7,637 bases of DNA from the NCBI GenBank assembly GCA_964537285.1, contig CAZHZT010000185.1, positions 1 to 7,637 on the forward strand, given 5' to 3'. Made by a program: the position numbers and the translations under genes. This DNA is from CAZHZT01 sp964537285 (lineage in GTDB: Bacteria > Bacteroidota > Bacteroidia > Chitinophagales > Saprospiraceae). This document shows, one piece after another, positions 1 to 7,323 of this stretch. The notes below the pieces were generated by a model. It was not told where the DNA came from. It saw only the letters and a list, made by a program, of their open reading frames with translations, and made no database searches. Within the stretch, counting starts at the first letter, position 1, and each line of letters starts with the position of its first letter.

Positions 1-1
1 A

Positions 2-31
2 CTTATTTTATTGGAAACCGGACAGCATTAA
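2..31 (+). CDS. Possible C-terminal tail of a preceding cassette gene (partial)
   Basis: An open frame enters from the left edge and reads LILLETGQH before a TAA at 29-31. The stop lies 17 bp before the first box (49-55) of the left attC-like site, the usual place for a cassette gene to end. Nine codons carry too little information to prove coding, so this is a positional argument only. If real, it is in the plus orientation, opposite to the operon. Confidence 0.2.
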   Translation, partial: LILLETGQH

Positions 32-48
32 CCGCGACAGCGGTTTTA

Positions 49-179
49 GTTCAACGGTCCGCGCATGCGCAGCCCAGCCTTTACAAACTTTTTCTCGAAG
101 CTTTAACGTGGCGTAATTTAGGACTTTTCAACCGAAGAATCAACGTCATGGCTGGGTTGACGTATGCGCATTGTTGGGC
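49..179. repeat. attC-like recombination site, left boundary
   Basis: A 131-bp imperfect inverted repeat. Outer boxes: GTTCAAC (49-55, fits RYYYAAC) and GTTGGGC (173-179, fits GTTRRRY); they pair with two T/G wobbles. After short unpaired spacers (56-60 and 170-172) come long inner arms, 61-79 and 150-169, which pair over about 17 positions with one bulged extra base on the right arm; both arms contain GCGCAT/ATGCGC and CCCAGCC/GGCTGGG. The central 70 bases form the variable terminal part. Box, spacer, arm with extrahelical base and variable loop are the defining parts of an attC hairpin, and 131 bp is within the known size range. The stretch is visibly richer in G+C than the operon. The boxes are palindromic as a pair, so they do not fix the orientation. 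Confidence 0.6.
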
Positions 180-261
180 GAATTTTATATCTTTTGAAAA
201 GAGATAAACAGCATTAAATTATTGAATCCACCTGACAAATTGCTAGTTTATTTATAATTAT

Positions 262-293
262 TAAGCATTAAGCCAAATTTATCTTAATGTTTA
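262..293 (-). terminator. Weak AT-rich hairpin downstream of the operon
   Basis: CATTAAG (266-272) and CTTAATG (283-289) form a perfect 7-bp inverted repeat around a 10-base loop, extended by three more A/T pairs to 262 and 293 after one mismatch (A against C in the minus-strand transcript). It lies 30 bp past the stop of the last gene. It is followed by A/T-rich sequence but no clean U-run, so if it ends transcription it is not a classical intrinsic terminator. The rest of 180-322 shows no gene. Confidence 0.3.
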
Positions 294-322
294 TTGATCG
301 AAATTGATAGTATCAACAAAAA

Positions 323-2860
323 TCATATATTCCACCCGCTTACATCCACTTTTCTTTTTTCTTTGAGGACAGAGAGTTCTTTTTGTCGGGCATTTTCAAG
401 ATTTACAGCCAACGTTTTATAACGAAGGCTTTCGTCTTCTTGCCATGCCTTAATCTGATTCTGGAAGGCCTCGTGCAATCTCTGGACATTAGCTAATACT
501 TTACCAAGAAATTCAATTATTTCGTCTTTAGCTTTAGGTGTTTTCATACTAGCTTCAACCCAATTGGTTAAGTACTTCACTAATAAATCTTCCATAGTTC
601 TGCTTTCTTTCGTTTGTAATAAAGGAAAGATATCGGTAACCTGAATTAAGAGATCAACAAGTATGTTGCTCGCTTTCTCGCCGTATGAGATTACAAGCAC
701 CATGTAGTGCCAATCTTGATATTGCTTTTCTTGTTCGTTATAAAAACTAACTTGACGATCAAGTTGATCTAAAACGCCGCCGTTGGGAATCAACATTTTT
801 ACGAAAAGAATTTTCAACGTAGTATTCTCCTTTTCTAACCATTTTTTCCATTCCGTAATTACGGATAAAGGCTCTAACATTATACAAAGGGCGGAAATTG
901 AATAGGAAATAGCTCTGAAAATTTGCTCATGATTTTCTAGTTCTTTGACTTTTTGTTGAAGTTCACTAGTCTGTCCAATGAGCTCCTCTAGTTCCTTCAG
1001 TCTTATACTTGTAAATATTTGTAGTTTATTAAAATTCCAAGACTGTCGAGCTTGCAACGAGCTAATTTCTTCATAGGGAGGTGCAATTTTTTTCTCAACA
1101 ATAATTCCGATTCTTTCTAATGCATAATCCAATTGATATAGACCAATTTGCTTGAACGCAGCTACACTAGTCCAAATCTGTTCGTAACTTCCACTAAGGC
1201 TGTACTTTTCAAGCAACTGTTCGCAACGTTCTATGTAGCTTTTTTTTCCACTCGCATGAATACCCTGGAACAGATATCCTACCATTACCCGGTGTCGCTC
1301 ATCGTCCGAGTTACTCCAAGTAGATATCCAGCTTAAAGCCTGCCCAGGATCGATTTCACCTAATCGCCCTAGAATTCTCGCTGAATTTGCAGCCTGGAAT
1401 TTTTCGTCTATTAGATTAAGTAAGAACGGAATTGTATTTACTACACTAAGGCTAAGATTTAAAAGCAATGATTGCCAGATTTCTTCAGCAATATGATCTT
1501 CTTTGAACCCTATGTATAGTTTTCCGTCTTCAGGATTTCTGTTTTTTTGAGCTTTGCACCTGATAAATAAATTTTCTTCACTCGCTATACTTTGCCACTC
1601 CTTAACTTCTCTTTTTACTCTCTGTTCCGATCTTAAAAATTCTTCAAGCCTTTTCCTGAACAATTCAAATTCAATTATACTTATTCCAAAGTCCCCGGCA
1701 TAAGGGGTGTTATGTAATAGGCCCAGACTAAGCGTAAAGCTCCATAATTTCAAATCTTTTCCAAGTTCATCAATTAGCCATACATTCAGGTCTCTTGATT
1801 TCCTAATAAGGTCTTTTATGTCTTCATACGTAGGTATCCAGCTAGGATCATTAATAAACTGAGATGCTAACTGATCAGTAAATGAGGTTATATCTACAAA
1901 AAAACGTAATCCTTCCAATACTAATAACGACTCCCTATTATCCTCATTTACCATTTTTTTTGCAAATTCAACCTGAGAGGTGGATAGTTTATTTGCATCT
2001 AAAATGTCCGTCACTTTGAGGTTAAAAAAAGCTCTGCGTTGTTCAATTGAAGGGTAAGGAGCCTCAATGTGAAAAGGAGACGATATGATCTTCTTATCAA
2101 TTACCGTCAGTTCTCCTTCTATGATCAGAATAATAAAGGTCTTATTCCCTTTTATTTGTTGTACGAATTTTTTGCTATACCCCAGACTATCTCTTTGAAC
2201 GAGATCATCTATCAATTCAGTAAAATCGAAATTCTGTTTTCTAAGAGGATTATTAAAAACAAGAACAGCTTCTCCAAAACTCTCTTTTGCTGAACCAATA
2301 TCACTTTGAAAATTAATCCGTACTTGCTTCCCTATAGATTCAGAATACATTGTTTCTTTAGTCACACCTTTCTTTCTGACTTCTTCTCCAATTAAAATCC
2401 CTAATTGAGTAAGAGGTAATTTGTTATGGCCAGAAATAATAATAATACCTTCGGCTAAAAGCTTTTCATAAGCTTCTTCAATAAAAGCTGAATCTTCCAG
2501 GTGTTTTTTTAAATCAAGAAGTTCTTTTTCGTCATCAGTTTCTATTGTTCTAAGAATATTTTTCGAAAAGCGAATACTCGAACTACTTATCTCTTCTAAA
2601 AAAGCATTGCGAATATTATTCTCGTTGATGTTGATCGTTTGATTAATACTCTGTGCAAAGTTTTGAACTCCGTCTTGTATTTTCTCAACGTTTACAGTGC
2701 TGGTATATGTAGTTTTTTCGCCTTCATCTATATTATTACTTTCTTTTTTAGCTGATGTATCATTAGTATTTTCCACAGGTATTTTTTCCTCCGAGGCTTT
2801 CTCACTTGGCGTGGATTTTAGCGGATTTCCTGGTGTCTCTTCTTGTCCTCTATTTTCCAT
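323..2860 (-). CDS. STAND-like protein with degenerate P-loop (pseudo-NTPase) and N-terminal beta-type motif
   Basis: 845 aa, last gene of the operon; its ATG lies 2 bp after the stop of the SPFH-like gene, so the two are probably translationally coupled. Residues 1-50 are hydrophilic and disordered-looking. Residues 55-79 are an N/Q-rich segment of alternating V/I that matches, without gaps, the C-terminus of the EAD protein encoded by the first gene. From about 125 the layout resembles STAND NTPases: helix, then strand IIIISG (139-144) where the P-loop should follow, a second strand EAVLVF (197-202) where Walker B is expected, a third strand TFIILII (241-247), then helical modules to the end. 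The P-loop reads GHNKLPLT (144-151), lacking the Gly-Lys pair, and the Walker B acidic pair is NN (203-204). ATP binding is therefore unlikely. The C-terminal half (460-835) is helical, with a coiled coil near 795-835. No transmembrane segment or effector domain is seen. Assignment to STAND is by layout only. Confidence 0.8.
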   Translation of the reverse strand: MENRGQEETPGNPLKSTPSEKASEEKIPVENTNDTSAKKESNNIDEGEKTTYTSTVNVEKIQDGVQNFAQSINQTININENNIRNAFLEEISSSSIRFSKNILRTIETDDEKELLDLKKHLEDSAFIEEAYEKLLAEGIIIISGHNKLPLTQLGILIGEEVRKKGVTKETMYSESIGKQVRINFQSDIGSAKESFGEAVLVFNNPLRKQNFDFTELIDDLVQRDSLGYSKKFVQQIKGNKTFIILIIEGELTVIDKKIISSPFHIEAPYPSIEQRRAFFNLKVTDILDANKLSTSQVEFAKKMVNEDNRESLLVLEGLRFFVDITSFTDQLASQFINDPSWIPTYEDIKDLIRKSRDLNVWLIDELGKDLKLWSFTLSLGLLHNTPYAGDFGISIIEFELFRKRLEEFLRSEQRVKREVKEWQSIASEENLFIRCKAQKNRNPEDGKLYIGFKEDHIAEEIWQSLLLNLSLSVVNTIPFLLNLIDEKFQAANSARILGRLGEIDPGQALSWISTWSNSDDERHRVMVGYLFQGIHASGKKSYIERCEQLLEKYSLSGSYEQIWTSVAAFKQIGLYQLDYALERIGIIVEKKIAPPYEEISSLQARQSWNFNKLQIFTSIRLKELEELIGQTSELQQKVKELENHEQIFRAISYSISALCIMLEPLSVITEWKKWLEKENTTLKILFVKMLIPNGGVLDQLDRQVSFYNEQEKQYQDWHYMVLVISYGEKASNILVDLLIQVTDIFPLLQTKESRTMEDLLVKYLTNWVEASMKTPKAKDEIIEFLGKVLANVQRLHEAFQNQIKAWQEDESLRYKTLAVNLENARQKELSVLKEKRKVDVSGWNI

Positions 2861-2862
2861 TA

Positions 2863-4023
2863 TTATATGATATTATTTTGCTCAATACGTGTTTTAACCT
2901 CTGTCCATTTTGACTGTAAAAAATCTTGAAGGTCAACTGGAAGTTCTACGCCATTGAGCAATGCAGCATACGATGTTAAGTCTTCCTGAGGCTCGTCAAG
3001 CAATTTCCCTGCAACCATATGAAAGAGCGCTCCAAGAACTCTTTTCTGGCTGTTAACATCAAGGTTAGCTATTTTTATTTGGGTAATTACGTCTTGTAAG
3101 AAGGATAAAGAACTACTCCCAGCTCCAAGTAAAGGAGAGCTTGTGGGTGCCCCAGCACTTAGTTGTCCTCCTGTTGTCCCAGCATGAATTTCTTGTTGAA
3201 TTTCACGTGCTCCAGCTAGTATTTTCTTTACATCATCAATAGAACGACTCCCTTCTGCTAGGTTGGAACCAGCACGATCAATGAAAATGGAAGCCGTTTT
3301 AGCCAACTGATCCTTGATCTGTTCTGCTCTCTGGAAATCATTATTTAAAATCGCTTTTTGTTGCTCATTGGCGGTTACGTGCAAGTCTTTATCTGTATCT
3401 GAATCGGAAATCAGCTTTGCGGCTTCGTTTTCATCTCTAGTGATTTCGACTTTTAGGTCTTTCTCATTAATGAGAACATCAAAGTTTATTTCATTTAATC
3501 TAAGTCCATAGTTTTTACCATGATCTCCTATTCTATCAAACATAGGAACAACATCGTTCCGACCAGTTGTAATAACAGTCTCAAGCGCACTAGCTTTCAG
3601 TTTTTGGAATCTGTTTGGGTTTCGAATTTCCTCCCAATTAGCAGTTCTTAGAAAACCACCAATCACTTTCCCCGCTTCTTCTTTGAGTCGCTCAACAGGA
3701 TCTCTACGAAGTTGCCGTACAATGGTCAAAGGGTCATCTACTCCGTAGATTAGATTTATATTGACAAAGAACTGATGAACACCGTCAGCATGAGCTACTG
3801 CTTTTTTAAATTTTATCTCATGCCTGTTATCAGTAGTGATTGCAAATACTTCTTCAGGTTCATTCTTCTTGAAAGATAACCACCCCTTCTTTTCAGGCAG
3901 CTGTCCTTCTGGATAGAAATTGAATTTTTTATCCTGTTTTACCACTAGATCATAACCGTCTTCCAGGGTTATTTCTCCACTTTTTTTGATTACGACCTTT
4001 TCTGATTCAGTTAAGTTTGGCAT
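2863..4023 (-). CDS. Soluble SPFH/band-7-like protein
   Basis: 386 aa, ATG start 11 bp after the upstream stop. Residues 5-95 look beta-rich and end in a strand leading into VDDPLT (95-100). Next comes a helical stretch with RDPVERLKEEAGKVIGGFLR (107-126), where SPFH proteins carry their conserved helices, and then NYGLRLNEINFDVLI (171-185), resembling the closing 'G(l/i)xlxxixi' strand of the SPFH core. A charged helical region (190-280) is followed by a Gly/Ser/Ala/Thr-rich linker (281-305) and a helical tail (306-386). SPFH proteins (stomatins, flotillins, HflK/C) form ring or cage oligomers at membranes, but this one lacks the N-terminal membrane segment and would rely on the neighbouring motor proteins to reach the membrane. 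The SPFH call comes from pattern only and could be wrong; the gene itself is certain from its length and its place in the operon. Confidence 0.8.
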   Translation of the reverse strand: MPNLTESEKVVIKKSGEITLEDGYDLVVKQDKKFNFYPEGQLPEKKGWLSFKKNEPEEVFAITTDNRHEIKFKKAVAHADGVHQFFVNINLIYGVDDPLTIVRQLRRDPVERLKEEAGKVIGGFLRTANWEEIRNPNRFQKLKASALETVITTGRNDVVPMFDRIGDHGKNYGLRLNEINFDVLINEKDLKVEITRDENEAAKLISDSDTDKDLHVTANEQQKAILNNDFQRAEQIKDQLAKTASIFIDRAGSNLAEGSRSIDDVKKILAGAREIQQEIHAGTTGGQLSAGAPTSSPLLGAGSSSLSFLQDVITQIKIANLDVNSQKRVLGALFHMVAGKLLDEPQEDLTSYAALLNGVELPVDLQDFLQSKWTEVKTRIEQNNII

Positions 4024-4034
4024 AGAAACAAATT

Positions 4035-4943
4035 TTATTTTAGCTGTGCTTGATCAAGTTTTTCCTCTGTTATTTTTAGAGAACCTACAAAAGATTCCAT
4101 CCGCTGAGAAAGGATAAAGTTACTACCTCCTGCCCAACCATCTTTTGCGATGACAGCCGTTAGCATTTTTGATAGTTTTTCCTTAAAATCTTCGGAAGCG
4201 CTATTGTAGAGGTCCCGAAAAGTTTTACGCTTACCAAGTAGTATTTGTAAATCATCAAGGAGTTTCCTTACAAGTGAAGACTGACCATCCTCTAGAAGAG
4301 AGTGTAATACCATCTCAATTCTTCCTTCGATTTCAAGAGGAGGATCAGCATTTTTTTTGCTGTATGATTGAGACTCTGAACAGATTGTCTTTAGATCTTC
4401 AATAGTAGCCAGAATTTCGGGAAAGTCTTTGATCTCATGTTTCTCCTCTTTTAAGTCTTTCGTTTCTAAAGAACAGAAAGTAATTACAACTTTTGCTTGT
4501 TGATATTTCCCCTCTTTCATCAAGTTCTCTGATTCTGAGAGTGTATTTTCTAGAATTTTTATTGTTGGCATTCGATGAAGAGTACTAGCGTTTACCTCTG
4601 CCTTCAAAAGATTCAATAAACCTTTTGCTTGAGTGTATAATGTTATGACACCTAAACTTTCGTCGATTTCATGACGAACTTCTTTGGCCTTACTTACCAG
4701 TTCAATTACCGCTTTATAATTACCTTTTTGATTATTATTGTGGATAGCAAAAACAAGCTCTTGGTATTGCTCAAGTCGGGTTGCTTCAAAAGTTCGGAGT
4801 TGATATCTAAATGTTTCAAAATTATCAACATACGCCGTAAGTTTTTCTTCTACTCTTGAGAATACTCTCGCAAGCTCTTCTTTTTTTAGAAGGCCTATTC
4901 TATTCTTCCTGAGCGCATCTCTCAAAATATTTAACTTAGCCAT
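4035..4943 (-). CDS. Uncharacterised all-helical protein between motor and SPFH-like genes
   Basis: 302 aa. The ATG follows the stop of the MotB-like gene after 5 bp, which points to coupled translation and a fixed ratio with the motor subunits. I do not recognise the family. The sequence is charged and helical throughout, with long heptad-like stretches (15-65) and two helix-turn-helix segments that look TPR-like: one around GNYKAVIELVSKAKEV (74-89), one around EGKYQQAKVVI (144-154). A Gly/Trp/Ser-rich spot (DGWAGGSNF, 268-276) breaks the last helices. There is no signal peptide, membrane segment, cysteine cluster or catalytic motif. Its likely role is that of a cytoplasmic adaptor or scaffold linking the membrane motor to the SPFH-like and pseudo-STAND proteins; this is inferred from position and composition alone. 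Confidence 0.8.
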   Translation of the reverse strand: MAKLNILRDALRKNRIGLLKKEELARVFSRVEEKLTAYVDNFETFRYQLRTFEATRLEQYQELVFAIHNNNQKGNYKAVIELVSKAKEVRHEIDESLGVITLYTQAKGLLNLLKAEVNASTLHRMPTIKILENTLSESENLMKEGKYQQAKVVITFCSLETKDLKEEKHEIKDFPEILATIEDLKTICSESQSYSKKNADPPLEIEGRIEMVLHSLLEDGQSSLVRKLLDDLQILLGKRKTFRDLYNSASEDFKEKLSKMLTAVIAKDGWAGGSNFILSQRMESFVGSLKITEEKLDQAQLK

Positions 4944-4948
4944 GAGCG

Positions 4949-5545
4949 TTACTTTTCAGAGAAGAATATTTTTATTTCAATCCTTCGATTTTTATCCCTC
5001 TCGTTTTCATCAATAGGTCTATGAGGTCCGTATCCATTTGCAGAAAAAAGCTGTTCACTAATCTGTTTTTGTTGAGATAAGTGTTCTACTACAGAAATAG
5101 CCCTTGCTGTTGAAAGTTCCCAGTTGTTCCGTGGATAATACTCCTTATTCAAGGGGATATCATCTGTATGTCCCTCTACCTGGATTCTAAAAATATTGTT
5201 TTTAACTTGGGCTTCTTTGATAATAGGAGCTAGCTTATTCAAAATTCTTTTCCCTTTATCATTCAGTGCATAATTTCCAGTGGTAAAAAGGATTTTATCT
5301 GAAAATGTGACTTTAAGGTAATTCAAGTCAGCTTCACGAGCGATTTGGTTCTCCTTTATTTCATAATCAAAATTTTGATCAAAAACATTCACAAATGCTA
5401 GTCTTCTTGCATCAGCTAAAGCTTGATCAATACTTTCTCGGTTAAGTAAATCATCAAAAAAGCTAAAGAGGATAAAAACTATCAAGATGGAAGTAAGCAT
5501 ATCTACCATCAGGGGCCAAACCGATAACTGATTGTCGTTTTCCAT
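4949..5545 (-). CDS. MotB/OmpA-type peptidoglycan-binding motor subunit (ZorB-like)
   Basis: 198 aa. A short cytoplasmic N-terminus leads into one membrane segment (about 11-31, beginning PLMVDML). Asp15 lies near its start, at the position of the proton-carrying aspartate of MotB, ExbD and ZorB. After a linker of about 45 residues comes an OmpA-type domain (about 77-195): strand LKVTFSDKILF (77-87), VEGHTDD (123-129), NWELSTARA (141-149) and NRRIEIKI (186-193). The GHTD aspartate and the NRRIE arginine are the residues that bind diaminopimelate in peptidoglycan. The protein would anchor the channel encoded by the gene just upstream (33 bp apart) to the cell wall. Flagellar MotB and ExbD are less likely: no flagellar or TonB gene is present, and ExbD lacks an OmpA domain. 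Pairing with a long-tailed channel protein and non-motility partners fits ZorB best. Confidence 0.92.
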   Translation of the reverse strand: MENDNQLSVWPLMVDMLTSILIVFILFSFFDDLLNRESIDQALADARRLAFVNVFDQNFDYEIKENQIAREADLNYLKVTFSDKILFTTGNYALNDKGKRILNKLAPIIKEAQVKNNIFRIQVEGHTDDIPLNKEYYPRNNWELSTARAISVVEHLSQQKQISEQLFSANGYGPHRPIDENERDKNRRIEIKIFFSEK

Positions 5546-5578
5546 AAGCGAGGTGTAATCAATCGTTTTGTTGAAAAA

Positions 5579-6802
5579 TTATGATGAGAAAACACCCACT
5601 CCAAGAAACAATGCAATGATGGCTAGTAAAGCCGCAATAGCAATCATAAATACTCTTGCATTTGGAAGCCACTTACTTTGTTCTAAGATAAAATCGTGTT
5701 TCTTAAGATATCCATCATACTTCTCTGCTACCTGCTGAAAATCACCAAGAAGTTTTCTGTTTTCGTACTTGTCAATAATCTTCTCAAGATTGTCATTTAC
5801 TGCTAAAACCTGAGATAAAACTCCTTGTAATTCTCCTGTTCCTCCCGTAGCTAAAACGCTTTTCACTGTATCTATTATAGAATCGAATTTCTCGTACAAA
5901 CCATCAATATTTCCAAGCGTCTTACTGTTTTTATCAATGGTCTTATTTAGATTTTCGAAAGTCTCTCTAAGTTGCTCTTTGATCGCATTAATCACTTCTT
6001 CTTGCTCTAAGTCTGGGAAAGTATTAGGTAATAACTCCTTGACCGTAAATTGCTCAAAACTATCAAAGAAGGCAAGCTTTTTACTTCTTTGAAAAAAACT
6101 TAAGGCAGAAACGATGATCGTGCAAGTTAGACCTGCTAGTGTTGTTGTAAAGGCCGTACCAACACCTCTCATGATATTTTGTATACCAGCAAAAGACGCA
6201 TACAAAGTCTCAGCATCAGGATCACTCCCTCCCATAGCAGAATCCATGGCTGTTAATTGCTGCGTCATCTCACCAACCATAAGTGTAAGTCCAATGAAAG
6301 TACCTAACATCCCCAGTAGCATTGATAAGCTCATGATATAAGTAGGTAATCTAGAAGAAACAAATTGTGCATCTTGTACCTCGCTCATTTGTTGCAGAAC
6401 ACCTATACTCACACGTGACTTTGTTGTTCTTAACTCCTGCAACACTCTTAGTCTTTCAAAAACAATTGTGTTTTGGGTAATGTGAGGCATTAGGTCATTT
6501 TCTATAGAGGCTTCATATACCGTAACAATATCTTCATCTTCATCCTTATTGTCTTCGACAAAGTCATTATCTAACTCATCATAATTGGTAGTTCTTTCTT
6601 TCCAATCGAATAAATTACTTTTAAGCTGTACAAGATTAGCTTGTTCTAAGGTAATACGACTACGGTGCTGTAGAAACATCCAAACGGAAGCACCAAGTAG
6701 AAATAAAATTATTAAAATGATAATATTTGCGATGGCTGTATTACCTAAAATATAGGTTTCAAACCATGGTTGGCTTTGTAATAAGAATAGGTTTGTTAGC
6801 AT
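5579..6802 (-). CDS. MotA/TolQ/ExbB-family proton channel protein with coiled-coil tail and C-terminal membrane segment (ZorA-like)
   Basis: 407 aa. Predicted membrane segments: TM1 about 23-45, TM2 about 153-177 (with MLLGMLGTFIGLTLMV), TM3 about 213-236 (with GTAFTTTLAGLTCTIIVS), and a fourth at about 382-404. TM2 and TM3 carry the family signature: a Gly-rich LGxLGTFIGLT helix and a Thr-rich GTAFxTxLxGL helix lining the ion path. The loop between TM1 and TM2 is cytoplasmic in this family and contains an unusually acidic run (76-91). TM3 is followed by about 145 residues of cytoplasmic, mostly helical sequence (237-381), comparable in position to the ZorA tail but shorter. The closing hydrophobic helix is not typical of TolQ/ExbB and would anchor the tail back in the membrane. 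The gene precedes the MotB-like partner, in the usual A-B order. The exact function (anti-phage motor) is inferred. Confidence 0.9.
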   Translation of the reverse strand: MLTNLFLLQSQPWFETYILGNTAIANIIILIILFLLGASVWMFLQHRSRITLEQANLVQLKSNLFDWKERTTNYDELDNDFVEDNKDEDEDIVTVYEASIENDLMPHITQNTIVFERLRVLQELRTTKSRVSIGVLQQMSEVQDAQFVSSRLPTYIMSLSMLLGMLGTFIGLTLMVGEMTQQLTAMDSAMGGSDPDAETLYASFAGIQNIMRGVGTAFTTTLAGLTCTIIVSALSFFQRSKKLAFFDSFEQFTVKELLPNTFPDLEQEEVINAIKEQLRETFENLNKTIDKNSKTLGNIDGLYEKFDSIIDTVKSVLATGGTGELQGVLSQVLAVNDNLEKIIDKYENRKLLGDFQQVAEKYDGYLKKHDFILEQSKWLPNARVFMIAIAALLAIIALFLGVGVFSS

Positions 6803-6846
6803 GGTGTTGAAGTTGGGAATTAGACAGAAAAGTTCACATCAGGGTT

Positions 6847-7323
6847 TTACCCGACTGGTTTGTTTTTATCTATTGAAATTTGTTGTTCTATTTTTTGGGC
6901 GTTATTGACAATACCTCCATTTACCGACCCTATGGAAATAGTAAACCCCGATGAGGTGTTATTGTCTTTTTCTCCTGATGAAAGGTTCGACGCTTTGTTT
7001 GTTAACAAGTTTTGTAGTTGTTGTTCTGTATGGATACCCTTTCTTTCAAGCATTTTGATCAACTCCCTTTTTAGCTCAAGTCCTGACAATCGAATCTTAT
7101 TGATAGTTGGACTATCATAATCTATTTCGCCAGCGTTAAATTTTGAAATATGAGCTGAAAGACGACCTCGTTGTAAACATGTCTGATCTTCTAACACAAA
7201 TTCATCTAGCTTTTTGAAAAGCTGTTCTAATTGATCGAAGGCGCGATGTAAATCATCACTAGCGATATCCTCTTCAATTTGATGTATGATAGATAAATTC
7301 ATATTCCTAGCTTGGTTAACCAC
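6847..7323 (-). CDS. EAD11-like effector-associated domain protein with C-terminal beta-type motif
   Basis: 158 aa from a GTG at 7323; an ATG at 7302 (Met8) would give 151 aa and is probably the true start, since AAGCTAGGAAT precedes it and the domain begins right there. Residues 10-92 are helical and fit the EAD11 pattern: IHQIEEDIASDDLHRAFDQL (13-32), then LQRGRLSAHISKFNAGEID (50-68) with the characteristic '(Q)GR(L)...G(E)I' spacing, then NKIRLSGLELKRELI (75-89). EADs are small adaptors that recruit effectors to conflict-system sensors by like-with-like contacts. No second EAD is visible in this window, so the partner is elsewhere or the domain self-associates. After a Ser/Asn/Thr-rich linker (110-126), residues 128-152 form the motif shared with the 845-aa protein. 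First gene of the operon; the next gene starts 44 bp later. The family call is from memory of the pattern. Confidence 0.8.
   Translation of the reverse strand: MVNQARNMNLSIIHQIEEDIASDDLHRAFDQLEQLFKKLDEFVLEDQTCLQRGRLSAHISKFNAGEIDYDSPTINKIRLSGLELKRELIKMLERKGIHTEQQLQNLLTNKASNLSSGEKDNNTSSGFTISIGSVNGGIVNNAQKIEQQISIDKNKPVG

Noticed and set aside
30..47. Hairpin AACCGC/GCGGTT followed by T residues, as a terminator on the plus strand
   Set aside because: The stem has only 6 bp and the T-run is four bases. It may serve a preceding gene, but the evidence is too weak for a feature.
304..316. Palindrome TTGATA-G-TATCAA just after the operon stop
   Set aside because: The single central base cannot form an RNA loop without losing pairs, and short A/T palindromes are expected by chance in sequence this AT-rich.
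1148..1336. Plus-strand open frame inside the 845-aa gene
   Set aside because: It lies wholly inside a long, well-supported minus-strand gene and has no recognisable domain; the same holds for the plus-strand frames at 2069-2293, 3314-3511, 4671-4859, 6114-6341 and 6860-7120.
2111..2146. Possible membrane segment in the 845-aa protein around TFIILII
   Set aside because: The hydrophobic run is too short and fits an inner beta strand of a P-loop-type core.
4949..6802. Flagellar MotA/MotB stator or TonB-linked ExbB/ExbD pair
   Set aside because: No flagellar or TonB-related gene is present, the channel has TolQ-like topology with extra C-terminal parts, and ExbD does not carry an OmpA domain. 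A Zorya-type motor fits the context better.
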